Shown here: one piece after another, positions 14,772-23,852 of the stretch
Layout: the number at the start of each line of letters is the position of its first letter
Numbering within the stretch: the stretch's first letter is position 1
Source of the DNA: Paracoccus isoporae
Lineage (GTDB): Bacteria > Pseudomonadota > Alphaproteobacteria > Rhodobacterales > Rhodobacteraceae
Direction of reading: 5' to 3'
Length of the DNA stretch: 64,000 bases
Assembly (NCBI RefSeq): GCF_900101865.1
Contig: NZ_FNAH01000008.1
Span: 62,001-126,000 of the forward strand
Notes under the pieces: generated by a model
Seen by the model: only the letters and a program-made list of their open reading frames with translations
What the model was told of the DNA's origin: nothing
Databases searched by the model: none
Program-made: the position numbers and the translations under genes

Positions 14772-16900
14772 CGCCAGAATTTCCCCCATCCGTCGTAGAG
14801 ATTGCCGGTATGGCTTTCACGCACCACCTCGTAGAGCCGGTCATCGACCCGCACCCGCGACCCGCCATCGCGCGACAGCGACCGGATCGTGCCGCCGATC
14901 CGCTGGGTCGAAGGTGTCCCGGTCGCCCAGCTCAGCGGAATCGACAGCCGGATTCCCTTGTCGAAGGAGCCTTCGCCGAATTCCTCTTCGCTCATATCGG
15001 TCTTGGTGGCGAAAGCGCCGATCCGCCAGCCATTCTCGAATTCGCGGTTCAGGGCGACCGTCGCGCCCACATCGCCGGCCAGATACTTGCCGACATCGAT
15101 TTGTCCCCAGATCCCGCCGCCGAAATCGTAATAGGCCGAGACATGGCCGGTGGTGACCTCGTAGTCGCGGAACTCGAATGCCTCGTGGAACTCGCGCTTG
15201 CGGACATGGTTCACCTCGGCACCGATGGCCAGACGCGAATCCACCGGCTTCCACAGCGCCTCCGCCGAGACACCGCCATAGGCGCGTTCGAGCAGGCCGA
15301 ATGTCACCCGCGTGTAGACGGTCGGGGTCGGCTTCGCGAACCACGCCAGGGTCAGTCTGGGGATGGACGGGCTGTCATCGCCGGAATACATCCGGCCGTC
15401 CGAGCGGACCCTTGGCACGCCGAACGCGGTCACGTCGGCATCCTGCGCCTGATACTCCTCCACCGAGAGGCCGCCGGGCGCCTCCTGTTCGATGGAGCCG
15501 AAGGCGCGTTGCTTGACTTCGCCAGAGAGGACAAGACCGGGTCGGATCTCGTAGCGGGCGCTCGCCCGCGCCCCGACCTCGTAGCGCCAGGGGTCGTCGG
15601 GGTCGAACAGGCTGACCGAGACATAGGGACGGATGCCCCAGCTAAAGCTCGGATACAGCCCGTCGGACATGACCAGATCACCGGGGCGCGGATCGGCGCT
15701 GACGATCTGGGCGCGCTGACCGATATGGGCGGCCGCCGTGTTCTCCAGCCGCTCGACATCGGACCGCCGCAGAACCACCGAGGAGGTCGGCACGCCATGT
15801 TCGACCGAGGTGATGACGAAGGTCTCGACCGATGGCGGCAGGGCGCGCGTCATCAGCCGCGCGGTGCGTCCGATCGCCTCGGCCTGCTGGCTGTAGCGGT
15901 TGTTGCTGATGCGCACCTCGGCGCGATTGGCCGAGAGCGACATGGATTCGAGCGTCTGGCCCTCGTTCCGCAGCGCCTTGCCAAGCGCGGTCTGGATGAC
16001 CGGGCGAGCGGTCGCGTCCGCGGTCCAGGCACCGGACCAGCCTTCGGGATCCGCACCCGGTGCCGGGCGCGGCCGGACCGGTGCGGGCGCCGGTTCCAGA
16101 CCGGACGGGTAGGGGGAGTTGCGGGCGTTCAGCGCGACCGAGCCGCGAATGCCGAACGTGTCGCCGCCGACCGTGTAGGCGCCGATCTGGTAGGTGTCGC
16201 CGATCTTGTAATTGACGCCGAGATTGAACTTGCCGCCCGGCGGCTCCGCCCCGCCGCCGATTTCGGGTTCGTAATCGTCATGCGAGTATTCGGCCAGCAC
16301 CGACAGCGTGTCCGTTGCTTGCCACTCGACCGAGGCGAAGGGTTTGGCCGGGCCGGAGAACCAGTCCTCGACATTGGGCTTGCCGCCCTCGTCACGATAA
16401 TCGGTCTGCCGCCACGCGCCGGCCAGGCGGCCCCAGCCGATGCCGCCGGTGACGCGCAGCCGTGGGGTGACGGTCTTGGTCGCCACCAGATACTCGCCGG
16501 AATAAACCCCGGTGCCCATGAAGTCGCGCAGACCGACGGCGACGGCGGGACGCCAGCCTTCATCCTCGTCGAAGATCTGGAACTGCATGTCAAAGCTGCG
16601 GTCCTGCAACGCGTCGCGGTTGATGTCGATCCCGTCGATCTTGGAGTAGCGCAGCGCGCCGGTCAGCCTCGGCACCGGCTGGAAACTCAGCGTCACGCGC
16701 CGACCGTAATCGCTGTAGCTGACGGTCGCGGCGATTTCCCCTTCCGGGGGCGCGATCGCGGTGGGCGTGTCGATGGCACCCGGCAGGCCATAACTGTTCA
16801 ATGTCTGACCCTGCGAGGGGGAGGCCACCCCGAGCGCCGAGACAGAGGCGGTCAGCAGCGCGGTGGAGGTCAGTAACAACGGGCGGAAACGACGGCGCAT
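14768..16900 (-). CDS. YjbH-type outer-membrane beta-barrel protein
   Basis: 710 residues. A signal peptide (MRRRFRPLLLTSTALLTASV...SPSQGQ) precedes LNSYGLPGAIDTPTAIAPPEGE, the usual YjbH opening. Long amphipathic beta repeats follow (GTGVYSGEYLVATKTVTPRL, SVLAEYSHDDYEPEIGGG, GWGRLAGAW), and the last strand part includes GRIGAFATKTDMSEEEFGEG-like text near the C terminus. The family (DUF940) is predicted to be an outer-membrane porin-like component of the yjb exopolysaccharide system. The start at 16900 has GAGG nine nt upstream. Only the H and F partners are present here; YjbE and YjbG were not found. Confidence 0.82.
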   Translation of the reverse strand: MRRRFRPLLLTSTALLTASVSALGVASPSQGQTLNSYGLPGAIDTPTAIAPPEGEIAATVSYSDYGRRVTLSFQPVPRLTGALRYSKIDGIDINRDALQDRSFDMQFQIFDEDEGWRPAVAVGLRDFMGTGVYSGEYLVATKTVTPRLRVTGGIGWGRLAGAWRQTDYRDEGGKPNVEDWFSGPAKPFASVEWQATDTLSVLAEYSHDDYEPEIGGGAEPPGGKFNLGVNYKIGDTYQIGAYTVGGDTFGIRGSVALNARNSPYPSGLEPAPAPVRPRPAPGADPEGWSGAWTADATARPVIQTALGKALRNEGQTLESMSLSANRAEVRISNNRYSQQAEAIGRTARLMTRALPPSVETFVITSVEHGVPTSSVVLRRSDVERLENTAAAHIGQRAQIVSADPRPGDLVMSDGLYPSFSWGIRPYVSVSLFDPDDPWRYEVGARASARYEIRPGLVLSGEVKQRAFGSIEQEAPGGLSVEEYQAQDADVTAFGVPRVRSDGRMYSGDDSPSIPRLTLAWFAKPTPTVYTRVTFGLLERAYGGVSAEALWKPVDSRLAIGAEVNHVRKREFHEAFEFRDYEVTTGHVSAYYDFGGGIWGQIDVGKYLAGDVGATVALNREFENGWRIGAFATKTDMSEEEFGEGSFDKGIRLSIPLSWATGTPSTQRIGGTIRSLSRDGGSRVRVDDRLYEVVRESHTGNLYDGWGKFWR

Positions 16901-17063
16901 GAAAGGTTCCTCGGCGATAGGTCGGGGGACTATAGGATGTCGGCCGGGCCGCGCCAATGCGTGGAGGCGCTGATGCGGCATGTTTCCGCGGCCCTGTTGC
17001 CTCAAGGCACTGGTGGACGGACCGGCCGTCTGTCGGGCGGGCCCGGATCAGCGGTGCCGGGGA

Positions 17064-17666
17064 TCAGCCCTGCTGGGCGGCGGGCCGGGCCTGCGGTGCC
17101 GCCTCGGCCGCCGAGGGTTCGGCCGCCACCGGCTCTGCCGGACCCGCGCAACCCTGCATCCGCCGCGAGCCGACGCGCAGCAGCGCGGTCATCGGGTAGG
17201 TCCGGTCGGCCATGGTATCGGCACAGCGCACATTGCGGATGTTCAGAGAGAACGGGCCGCCGTTCAGCTCGCCGATATACTCGACACCCTGACGATAAAC
17301 AATGCGGTTGACGGCGATGTTGCGGCCCGACTGGTTTTCCGGCGTGCGATACTGCGCCGTGCCGTTGGCCACATCGACGCGCCAGAACGGCTCGTTGCCG
17401 CGGGCGGTGTAGGCCTGGGTGTTCAACGTGGTGGCCTCGGCGGTGGCGACGGCGCTTTGTTCGCCCTCTACCTCGATCGGCACCTGCGTCGGGGACACTT
17501 CGGGATCGGTCAGCGGCGTCTGCATGGGATCGACGGGCTCGGCGGGCGCTTCGGCAGGTGCGGCGTCGAGCGGCCTGTCCCACGGCATGCGCATGTCCTG
17601 CATGGTCTGTTCATCGCAGGCGGCGAGCGTAAGCGGCAGAATCGCCAGGGCGTAGCGGAGTTTCAT
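17064..17666 (-). CDS. Lipoprotein with COG3650-type GNEPFW domain
   Basis: 200 residues. The signal and lipobox LTLAAC give an N-terminal lipidated Cys (CDEQTM). A Pro/Ala/Glu-rich linker (about 28-85) leads to a globular domain with YTARGNEPFWRVDV, VYRQGVEYIGELNGGPFSLN and CADTMADRTYPMTA, then a second low-complexity Ala/Glu tail. The GNEPFW motif recurs in small envelope proteins related to META/HslJ folds; no activity is known. AAGGA lies before the ATG at 17666. It is a single gene followed by yjbH on the same strand after 163 nt. Confidence 0.7.
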   Translation of the reverse strand: MKLRYALAILPLTLAACDEQTMQDMRMPWDRPLDAAPAEAPAEPVDPMQTPLTDPEVSPTQVPIEVEGEQSAVATAEATTLNTQAYTARGNEPFWRVDVANGTAQYRTPENQSGRNIAVNRIVYRQGVEYIGELNGGPFSLNIRNVRCADTMADRTYPMTALLRVGSRRMQGCAGPAEPVAAEPSAAEAAPQARPAAQQG

Positions 17667-17935
17667 CTGACTGTCCTTCGTTCTGATGCCGGTGCAGGCA
17701 ATTATGTCCCGTTGCGCCCGCAATAGCTTAATATGTCCATTGGCGGCAAGCATTGCCCGGATCATCCGGCGGCGGGTAGGCACGGGCGCATCCCGCGCCG
17801 CCCTTTGTCGGCCTGCCTGAAAACTGGTCATCGAGGAAGATTAAGCCTATTTATTGTGCAGAGATCCGGGTCGCCCACCCTATGGCCCGGGCAGACTGCT
17901 TGAGAAGCTCGCAATTGACCCGGACAACCCCGGTG

Positions 17936-18970
17936 ATGGACAGGATGATGAACAAGCTGACCCCTGAAGCGATCCGGCTGGGCGATGTCACGCTCGGCGT
18001 GCCGGTGTTCCTGGCCCCGATGGCCGGGATCACGGATCTGCCGTTTCGCCGCGCGGTGGCGAAGTTCGGCGCGGGTCTGGTGGTCAGCGAAATGGTTGCG
18101 TCGAGCGAGATGGTGACCGCCCGCCCCTCGCCGCGTGCCTCAGTCCGGGCTAAGGCGCTGACCGAAGGCGTCACTCCGGTCTCGGTTCAGATCGCCGGGC
18201 GCGAGGCCGCGCCGATGGCCGAGACAGCGCGGATCGTGGCCGACATGGGCGCGCGGATTATCGACATCAACATGGGCTGCCCGGCCAAGAAGGTGACGGG
18301 CGGTCTGTCCGGCGCCGCGCTGATGCGCGATCTGGATCACGCGCTCGGCCTGATCGATGCGGTGGTCGGGGCGGTCGACCTGCCGGTAACGCTGAAGATG
18401 CGGCTCGGATGGGACAGCGATTGCCTGAACGCGGCCGAATTGTCGGCGCGTGCAGGGGATGCCGGCGTGCAGATGCTCAGCGTGCATGGCCGGACCCGCG
18501 CGCAGTTCTATACCGGCCGGGCAGACTGGGCGGCGATCCGCCCGGTCGCAAATCTGCCGGGCAGGCCGCCCCTTGTCGTCAACGGCGATATCTTGGACGC
18601 GCAGGCCGCACGGGCTGCGCTGTCCGCCTCGGGGGCCGAGGCGGTGATGGTCGGTCGCGGGGCGCAGGGTGCGCCCTGGCGGCTGGCGGAGATTGCCCAT
18701 GCGCTGCACGGCACAGCTGCCCCCCGCATTCCCAAGGGAGATGCGCTGGCAGATCTCGTGGCCGCGCATTACGAGGACATGATGTCATTCTACGGCACCG
18801 ATCCGGGTCTGCGCGTCGCGCGCAAGCATCTGGGATGGTATGCCGAGGCGAACGGCGCGGCGGGCGGCAAGCAGGCGCTGTTCCGCGCCCCCAGCCCGGC
18901 CGAAACGCTGCGGCTGATCCGAACGGTGTTTGCGGATGCGCCGGGCCCCGGCGCCGGGATCGCCGCATGA
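17936..18970 (+). CDS. dusB: tRNA-dihydrouridine synthase (DusB/NifR3)
   Basis: FMN enzyme reducing uridines in the tRNA D-loop; 344 residues. The signature FLAPMAGITDLPFRRAVAKF and active-site Cys C115 in DINMGCPAKKV are present, then VTLKMRLGW, VHGRTRAQFYTG, NGDI and GRGAQGAPW for flavin binding. First gene of the ntr operon, as in Rhodobacter where it was named nifR3. Start uncertain: ATGs at 17936, 17945 and 17948 are all possible, none with a good SD. The stop overlaps ntrB as ATGA. Confidence 0.93.
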   Translation: MDRMMNKLTPEAIRLGDVTLGVPVFLAPMAGITDLPFRRAVAKFGAGLVVSEMVASSEMVTARPSPRASVRAKALTEGVTPVSVQIAGREAAPMAETARIVADMGARIIDINMGCPAKKVTGGLSGAALMRDLDHALGLIDAVVGAVDLPVTLKMRLGWDSDCLNAAELSARAGDAGVQMLSVHGRTRAQFYTGRADWAAIRPVANLPGRPPLVVNGDILDAQAARAALSASGAEAVMVGRGAQGAPWRLAEIAHALHGTAAPRIPKGDALADLVAAHYEDMMSFYGTDPGLRVARKHLGWYAEANGAAGGKQALFRAPSPAETLRLIRTVFADAPGPGAGIAA

Positions 18971-20088
18971 GCGCCGGGGCGAGCTTTACGCCGGGCCCCA
19001 GCTTTGACGCGCTGCCGCTGCCCGGCCTGATGCTCGACGCGCAGGACCGAATCGTCGGGCTGAACGATGCAGCCGAGATCTGGCTGAACCTGTCGCGCCG
19101 CCTGGCGCTCGGCCACCGGCTGGAGGATGAGCAGATCCACGCGCGCCTGCAGGTCAGCCCCGCCCTCTCGCCGCTTCTGGACCGGGTCCGCGACGGGCAT
19201 GGCCCGGTGGGACAGCCGCGCCTGCGCTTCGATCTGGGCGACCGGACCGGTGGGCATTTGCCGCGCTTCGGTGACATCCATCTGGGGCCTGCGCCCGATG
19301 AACTGCCCGGCGGGGTCATCCTGCTCATTGCGCCGACCGAGGCGGCGGCGGGCCTGTCGCCAGGGGATGCGTCGCGCAAGGCGGCGCGGCAGGCCGTGGG
19401 CATGGCGGAGATGCTGGCCCATGAGATCAAGAACCCGCTGTCCGGCATCCGCGGCGCGGCGCAGCTTCTGTCGATGAATGTAGGCGAGCAGGATCGTGAG
19501 TTCACCGATCTGATCGTGGAAGAATCGCGCCGGATCGTGGCGCTTCTGGATCAGGTTGAACGCTTCGGTGACACCTCGCCCCCCGATCTGCGACCGGTCA
19601 ATCTGCACGATGTGCTGGAACGCGCCCGACGCTCTGCCGAGCTGGGCTTTGCCCGCGATCTCCATGTGGTCACCGAATATGACCCGTCCCTGCCGGATGC
19701 GCTTGGCGACGATGACAAGCTGATGCAGGTCGCGCTGAACCTGCTCAAGAACGCGGCAGAGGCGCTGCATGGCGGGCAGGCACAAGGGCGGGACGGGCGC
19801 TGCATCCGAATCCGCACGCTGTATGACGGGGCGCTGCGCCTGTCGCCCTGCCCGGACCATCCCAATGGCCGGGCGCTGCCCTTGCAGATCGAGATCGAGG
19901 ATGACGGGCCGGGCATTCCCGATGCCATCGCCGGGCAGATCTTCGAGCCGTTCGTGTCGGGGCGTGAGAACGGCACCGGGCTGGGCCTGTCGCTGGTCTC
20001 GAAGATCGTGGCCGATCACGGCGGCTGGCTGCGGGTCGAGTCCCGACCCGGCCGGACCGTGTTCCGAATTTCATTACCGAAGGCTTGA
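18967..20088 (+). CDS. ntrB: Nitrogen-regulation sensor histidine kinase NtrB
   Basis: Cytoplasmic kinase/phosphatase that responds to PII and controls NtrC phosphorylation; 373 residues, no membrane segment. An N-terminal PAS-like domain (LPLPGLMLDAQDRIVGLND) is followed by the phospho-acceptor H152 in MLAHEIKNPLSGIRGA, the N box LMQVALNLLKNAAEAL, and the ATP lid DDGPGIP, IFEPFVSGRENGTGLGLSLV. Starts with ATGA on the dusB stop. Confidence 0.95.
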   Translation: MSAGASFTPGPSFDALPLPGLMLDAQDRIVGLNDAAEIWLNLSRRLALGHRLEDEQIHARLQVSPALSPLLDRVRDGHGPVGQPRLRFDLGDRTGGHLPRFGDIHLGPAPDELPGGVILLIAPTEAAAGLSPGDASRKAARQAVGMAEMLAHEIKNPLSGIRGAAQLLSMNVGEQDREFTDLIVEESRRIVALLDQVERFGDTSPPDLRPVNLHDVLERARRSAELGFARDLHVVTEYDPSLPDALGDDDKLMQVALNLLKNAAEALHGGQAQGRDGRCIRIRTLYDGALRLSPCPDHPNGRALPLQIEIEDDGPGIPDAIAGQIFEPFVSGRENGTGLGLSLVSKIVADHGGWLRVESRPGRTVFRISLPKA

Positions 20089-20093
20089 GATCC

Positions 20094-21503
20094 ATGGACG
20101 GAACCATCCTGATTGCCGATGACGATCGCAGCATTCGCACCGTGCTCACCCAGGCGCTGACACGGGCCGGCTGTCGGGTCCATGCGACGGGCAGCCTTCA
20201 GCAGCTTCTGAAATGGGTGGAGGAGGGGCGCGGCGATCTGGTCGTGACCGATGTGATGATGCCCGACGGCAACGGCATCGACACCATCCCCGCCATTCGC
20301 CGCAGCCGCCCCGAACTGCCGGTGATCGTGATCTCGGCGCAGAACACCATCGTGACCGCGATCCGCGCGACCGAGGCCGAGGCCTTCGATTACCTGCCCA
20401 AACCCTTCGATCTGCCGGAGCTTCTGGCGCGCGCGCGCGAGGCACTGTCGCGGCGGCCCCGGATCTCCGAGCTGACCGGGCAGGGCGCGAACGCGCCTGC
20501 CGCACCCGATCTGAGCGACACAACCCTGCCGCTGATCGGGCACGCCCCCGCCATGCAGGCGCTGTTCCGGCTGGTGGCGAAGCTGCTCAACGCCGATCTG
20601 CCGGTGATGGTCGCGGGCCAGGCGGGGGTGGGCAAGACCACGATCGGCCGCGCCCTGCACGAGTTTTCGGAACGCAGCGCCGGTCTGCTGGTGGTGGTGA
20701 CGCCGGCCGATGGCAGTTCCGAGACGCTGTCTCGCGCAATGCGCGGCGCGCAGGGCGGCACGCTGATGGTGGAGAACCCGGCCGGTTTCGATGCGGCGGC
20801 GCAGACGCGGCTGCTGGCGCTTTTGGAACAGGCGGATGGTGCGATCTCGGCGCCGCGGCTGGTGTCAACCGCCGGGCCCGATCCGCAGGGCGAGGTGGAT
20901 GAGGGGCGGCTGCGGGCGGATCTCTATTACCGGCTGGCGGGCGCGATGATCTCCGTCCCGCCGCTGGCTGCGCGGCGCGACGACATTCCCGCGCTGGCGC
21001 AGCATCTGATGGGCCGGGCGGCCGCCCTGGGACTGGCGGAGCGGGCCTTGCCGGAGGACGTTCTGTCAGATCTGCGCGGGCTCGATTATCCCGGCAATGT
21101 GCGCCAGCTCGAGAACCTGGTCCGGCGACTTGCGCTGACCGGGTCCGGCCCCGTCACGCGCGAGGAGCTCCGCGATCTGGCCGGCGGGGCCGCGACACCA
21201 GTCCCCACCCCTGCAGGCGCGCCCTCCGCCGGCCCGCGCGGCACGGCCACCGGCCAGCTTTCGGGATCGGTGGCCGATCATCTGCAACGCTATTTCGACC
21301 TGCACGGCGATGCGCTGCCGCCGCCGGGCCTCTATGACCGGATCCTGCGCGAGATCGAGGTGCCCTTGCTGGAGATCGCGCTCGACGCGACCGGCGGGAA
21401 CCAGCTTCGCTGCGCGGCACTTCTGGGCATCAACCGCAATACGCTGCGCAAGAAGCTGAGCGATCTGAATATTCAGGTGACACGCCGCCGCAGAGTGATG
21501 TAA
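20094..21503 (+). CDS. ntrC: Nitrogen-regulation response regulator NtrC (Rhodobacter type)
   Basis: 469-residue response regulator. Receiver domain: D10/D11, phospho-acceptor D53 (VTDVMMPDG) and K103 (YLPKPF). The AAA+ domain has Walker A GQAGVGKT (about 175-182), but the sigma54-contact motif GAFTGA is absent, and the Walker B position reads GTLMVENPA instead of the usual hydrophobic-DE. A C-terminal Fis-type helix-turn-helix (CAALLGINRNTLRKKLSDLN) binds DNA. R. capsulatus NtrC likewise lacks GAFTGA and is known to activate sigma70 RNA polymerase. The ATG at 20094 is preferred; a TTG at 20085 overlaps ntrB. Confidence 0.94.
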   Translation: MDGTILIADDDRSIRTVLTQALTRAGCRVHATGSLQQLLKWVEEGRGDLVVTDVMMPDGNGIDTIPAIRRSRPELPVIVISAQNTIVTAIRATEAEAFDYLPKPFDLPELLARAREALSRRPRISELTGQGANAPAAPDLSDTTLPLIGHAPAMQALFRLVAKLLNADLPVMVAGQAGVGKTTIGRALHEFSERSAGLLVVVTPADGSSETLSRAMRGAQGGTLMVENPAGFDAAAQTRLLALLEQADGAISAPRLVSTAGPDPQGEVDEGRLRADLYYRLAGAMISVPPLAARRDDIPALAQHLMGRAAALGLAERALPEDVLSDLRGLDYPGNVRQLENLVRRLALTGSGPVTREELRDLAGGAATPVPTPAGAPSAGPRGTATGQLSGSVADHLQRYFDLHGDALPPPGLYDRILREIEVPLLEIALDATGGNQLRCAALLGINRNTLRKKLSDLNIQVTRRRRVM

Positions 21504-21587
21504 AACGGTCACAGCGCGGCGAATTTGCGTCGCGTTCGTGCAACAAGACGCCGCCCCAAGCGGCGCGGTAGCGAGCAGAACGAGGCC

Positions 21588-23852
21588 ATGGCAGCAACCG
21601 GCCTGACATCAATTCGCGCCCATCGGTTTGCGGACCGGCTGGCGCGCCTGGCCGCGCGGCGCCGCTCGCGGACGGTGGTGACGCTGGCGGTTGTCGTGAC
21701 CGCGCCGGTGCTGGCCGTGCTGACCGTGATCGTGCTGATGCTGGTCGGGGTGGCCGGCGGGTCGCGCTGGCTGAGCCTCGTGCTGCTGCTGGATTTCATC
21801 TATCTGCTTCTGCTGATCGGGCTGGTGCTGATCCGGCTGGCCCAGATCGTGGCCGGGCGGCGTCATGCCCGCGCCGGCTCGCGCCTGCATTCGCGGCTGG
21901 TGGGGATTTTCGCGCTGATTGCGCTCGTGCCGACGGTGCTGGTGGCGCTGTTCGCGGGCGTGGTTATCAATATCGGGCTGGAGGGCTGGTTTTCCGACCG
22001 GGTGCGCGAGGTGGTGACCAACGCGCAATCCGCCGCCATCGCCTATCAGACCGAACATCGCGACGATCTGACCGAGGACGCGACGAACATCGCCGCCGTG
22101 CTGCGCCGCGCCGCCGCGGCCAACGCGCTGATCGAGGATGGCGACCTGCGGCTGATCCTGACCGACCAGCAATCCGGCACGCAGCGTGGACTGCGCGAGG
22201 CCTATATCATCGACGCCTCGGGCGCGATCCACGCGCGGGGCGAGCGGTCCTATGATTTCTGGTATGTGGAGCCGACGCGCAGCCAGTTTGACCAGGCCCG
22301 TGCCGATGGCGTCGTGCTGGTCGAGGACTGGGACCAGAATGCGTTCCGTGCGCTCGTGGCCCTGCCGCCGCTGGCCGACCGGTTTCTGTATGTGGCGCGC
22401 GACGTCGATGGGCGCCTGCTGGGTCTGCTGGACGAAACCCGAGAGACGATCGGCGAATACCGCCAGTTGGAGCAGGATCGGGGCCGGGTGCTGCTGGAAT
22501 TCTCGCTGGTCTATCTGGGCTTTGCGCTGCTGCTGATTGCCGCGGCGATGTGGATGGCGCTGTGGTTCGCGGAACGTCTGTCGCGGCCCATCGGCCGGCT
22601 GGCCGAGGCGTCGGAACGGGTCGGGCAGGGCGATCTGGACCTGCAGATCCCCGAGGCCGATACCGGCGACGAGATCCAGACGCTCGGCGAAAGCTTCAAC
22701 CGCATGACGCGCCAGCTCAAGGCGCAGCGAGAGGAGCTGGTCGAAAGCCATCGCGACAGCGAGGAGCAGCGGCGGCTGTTCGATTCGGTTCTGACCAGCG
22801 TTACGGCCGGGGTCATCGGTCTGGACGAGGATGGCGATGTCGATTTCATGAACCGCTCGGCCATGCGCATGGTTGGCGTCGATCCGGCGCGCGACCATGA
22901 CCGCCCGCTGGCCGAGGTGGTGCCGGAATTCGCCCCGCTGCTGGACCGGCTGACCGGCGCGGTGACGGAAACCGTGCAGGACGAGATCCGGCTGGTGCGG
23001 GAAGGGCGGATGGACAGCCTGCTGGTGCGGGTGGCCATGCGCCACGGCACGGATGGCGGGCTGGAAGGTTACGTGGTGGCCTTCGACGATGTGACCGACC
23101 TGGTCAGCGCGCAGCGCATGGCGGCATGGGGCGACGTGGCCCGCCGCGTGGCCCATGAGATCAAGAACCCGCTGACCCCGATCCAGCTTTCGGCCGAGCG
23201 GATGCGGCGCAAATTCGCCAAGATCGCGCCGGAGGGAGCGGATCGCGAGGCGGTTGACAGCTATGTCGATGTCATCATTCGCCAGACCAATGATCTGCGC
23301 CGGATCATCGACGAGTTCTCGCGCTTCGCCCGGATGCCCGAACCCGACCGGCGCGAGACTGACGTGGCCAAGCTTCTGCGCGACACGGTGCTGTTGCAGC
23401 GCGACGCGGTGAAGGCCGAGCTGGTCACCGACATTCCGGACCAGGCACTGCGCATCGACTGCGACGCCACGATGATCGCGCAGGTCTTTACCAACCTCAT
23501 CAAGAACGCGGCCGAGGCCATCGACGCGCTGCGCGACGATCCGCCCGAAGGCTGGCATCCGCAGATCCGAATCGAGATGGAGGCATGCCCCGATTCGGTC
23601 CGCATCGCCATCACCGATAACGGGCCGGGCCTGCCGGAGGACCGGTCGCGCCTGTTTGAACCCTATGTGACGCTGAAACCCGGCGGCACCGGGCTTGGTT
23701 TGCCCATCGTCAAGAAGATCATCGAGGAACATGGCGGCAGCCTGAATCTGACCGACGCACCCGAGCGTGGTGCGCTGGCAGAGATCCGGCTGCCACGCGA
23801 ACGAAACCCCGTGCGGATCGCACGCAAGAACAAAGAGCAGGAGGACATATGA
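21588..23852 (+). CDS. ntrY: Transmembrane sensor histidine kinase NtrY
   Basis: 754 residues. Membrane segments lie near 30-55, 62-85 and 104-130, with a periplasmic region to about 300 and a fourth segment near 303-327. Then HAMP (about 327-383), PAS (about 392-505), phospho-acceptor H523 in RRVAHEIKNPLTPIQ, N box FTNLIKNAAEAID and G boxes DNGPGLP / GGTGLGLPIV. It pairs with NtrX in redox, envelope and nitrogen control in alphaproteobacteria. The ATG at 21588 has GAGG just upstream. The stop overlaps ntrX as ATGA. Confidence 0.95.
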   Translation: MAATGLTSIRAHRFADRLARLAARRRSRTVVTLAVVVTAPVLAVLTVIVLMLVGVAGGSRWLSLVLLLDFIYLLLLIGLVLIRLAQIVAGRRHARAGSRLHSRLVGIFALIALVPTVLVALFAGVVINIGLEGWFSDRVREVVTNAQSAAIAYQTEHRDDLTEDATNIAAVLRRAAAANALIEDGDLRLILTDQQSGTQRGLREAYIIDASGAIHARGERSYDFWYVEPTRSQFDQARADGVVLVEDWDQNAFRALVALPPLADRFLYVARDVDGRLLGLLDETRETIGEYRQLEQDRGRVLLEFSLVYLGFALLLIAAAMWMALWFAERLSRPIGRLAEASERVGQGDLDLQIPEADTGDEIQTLGESFNRMTRQLKAQREELVESHRDSEEQRRLFDSVLTSVTAGVIGLDEDGDVDFMNRSAMRMVGVDPARDHDRPLAEVVPEFAPLLDRLTGAVTETVQDEIRLVREGRMDSLLVRVAMRHGTDGGLEGYVVAFDDVTDLVSAQRMAAWGDVARRVAHEIKNPLTPIQLSAERMRRKFAKIAPEGADREAVDSYVDVIIRQTNDLRRIIDEFSRFARMPEPDRRETDVAKLLRDTVLLQRDAVKAELVTDIPDQALRIDCDATMIAQVFTNLIKNAAEAIDALRDDPPEGWHPQIRIEMEACPDSVRIAITDNGPGLPEDRSRLFEPYVTLKPGGTGLGLPIVKKIIEEHGGSLNLTDAPERGALAEIRLPRERNPVRIARKNKEQEDI

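Noticed and set aside
14594..16876. A 760-codon plus-strand frame opposite the YjbH gene.
   Set aside because: Shadow frame; YjbH has signal peptide, SD and family blocks.
20085..20093. TTG start for ntrC at 20085.
   Set aside because: The ATG at 20094 places the receiver domain start (DGTILIADDD) as in the family; the TTG adds three residues without benefit.
21609..23732. A 707-codon minus-strand open frame opposite ntrY.
   Set aside because: Shadow of a clearly recognisable histidine kinase; composition His/Gln/Arg-rich with no motif.
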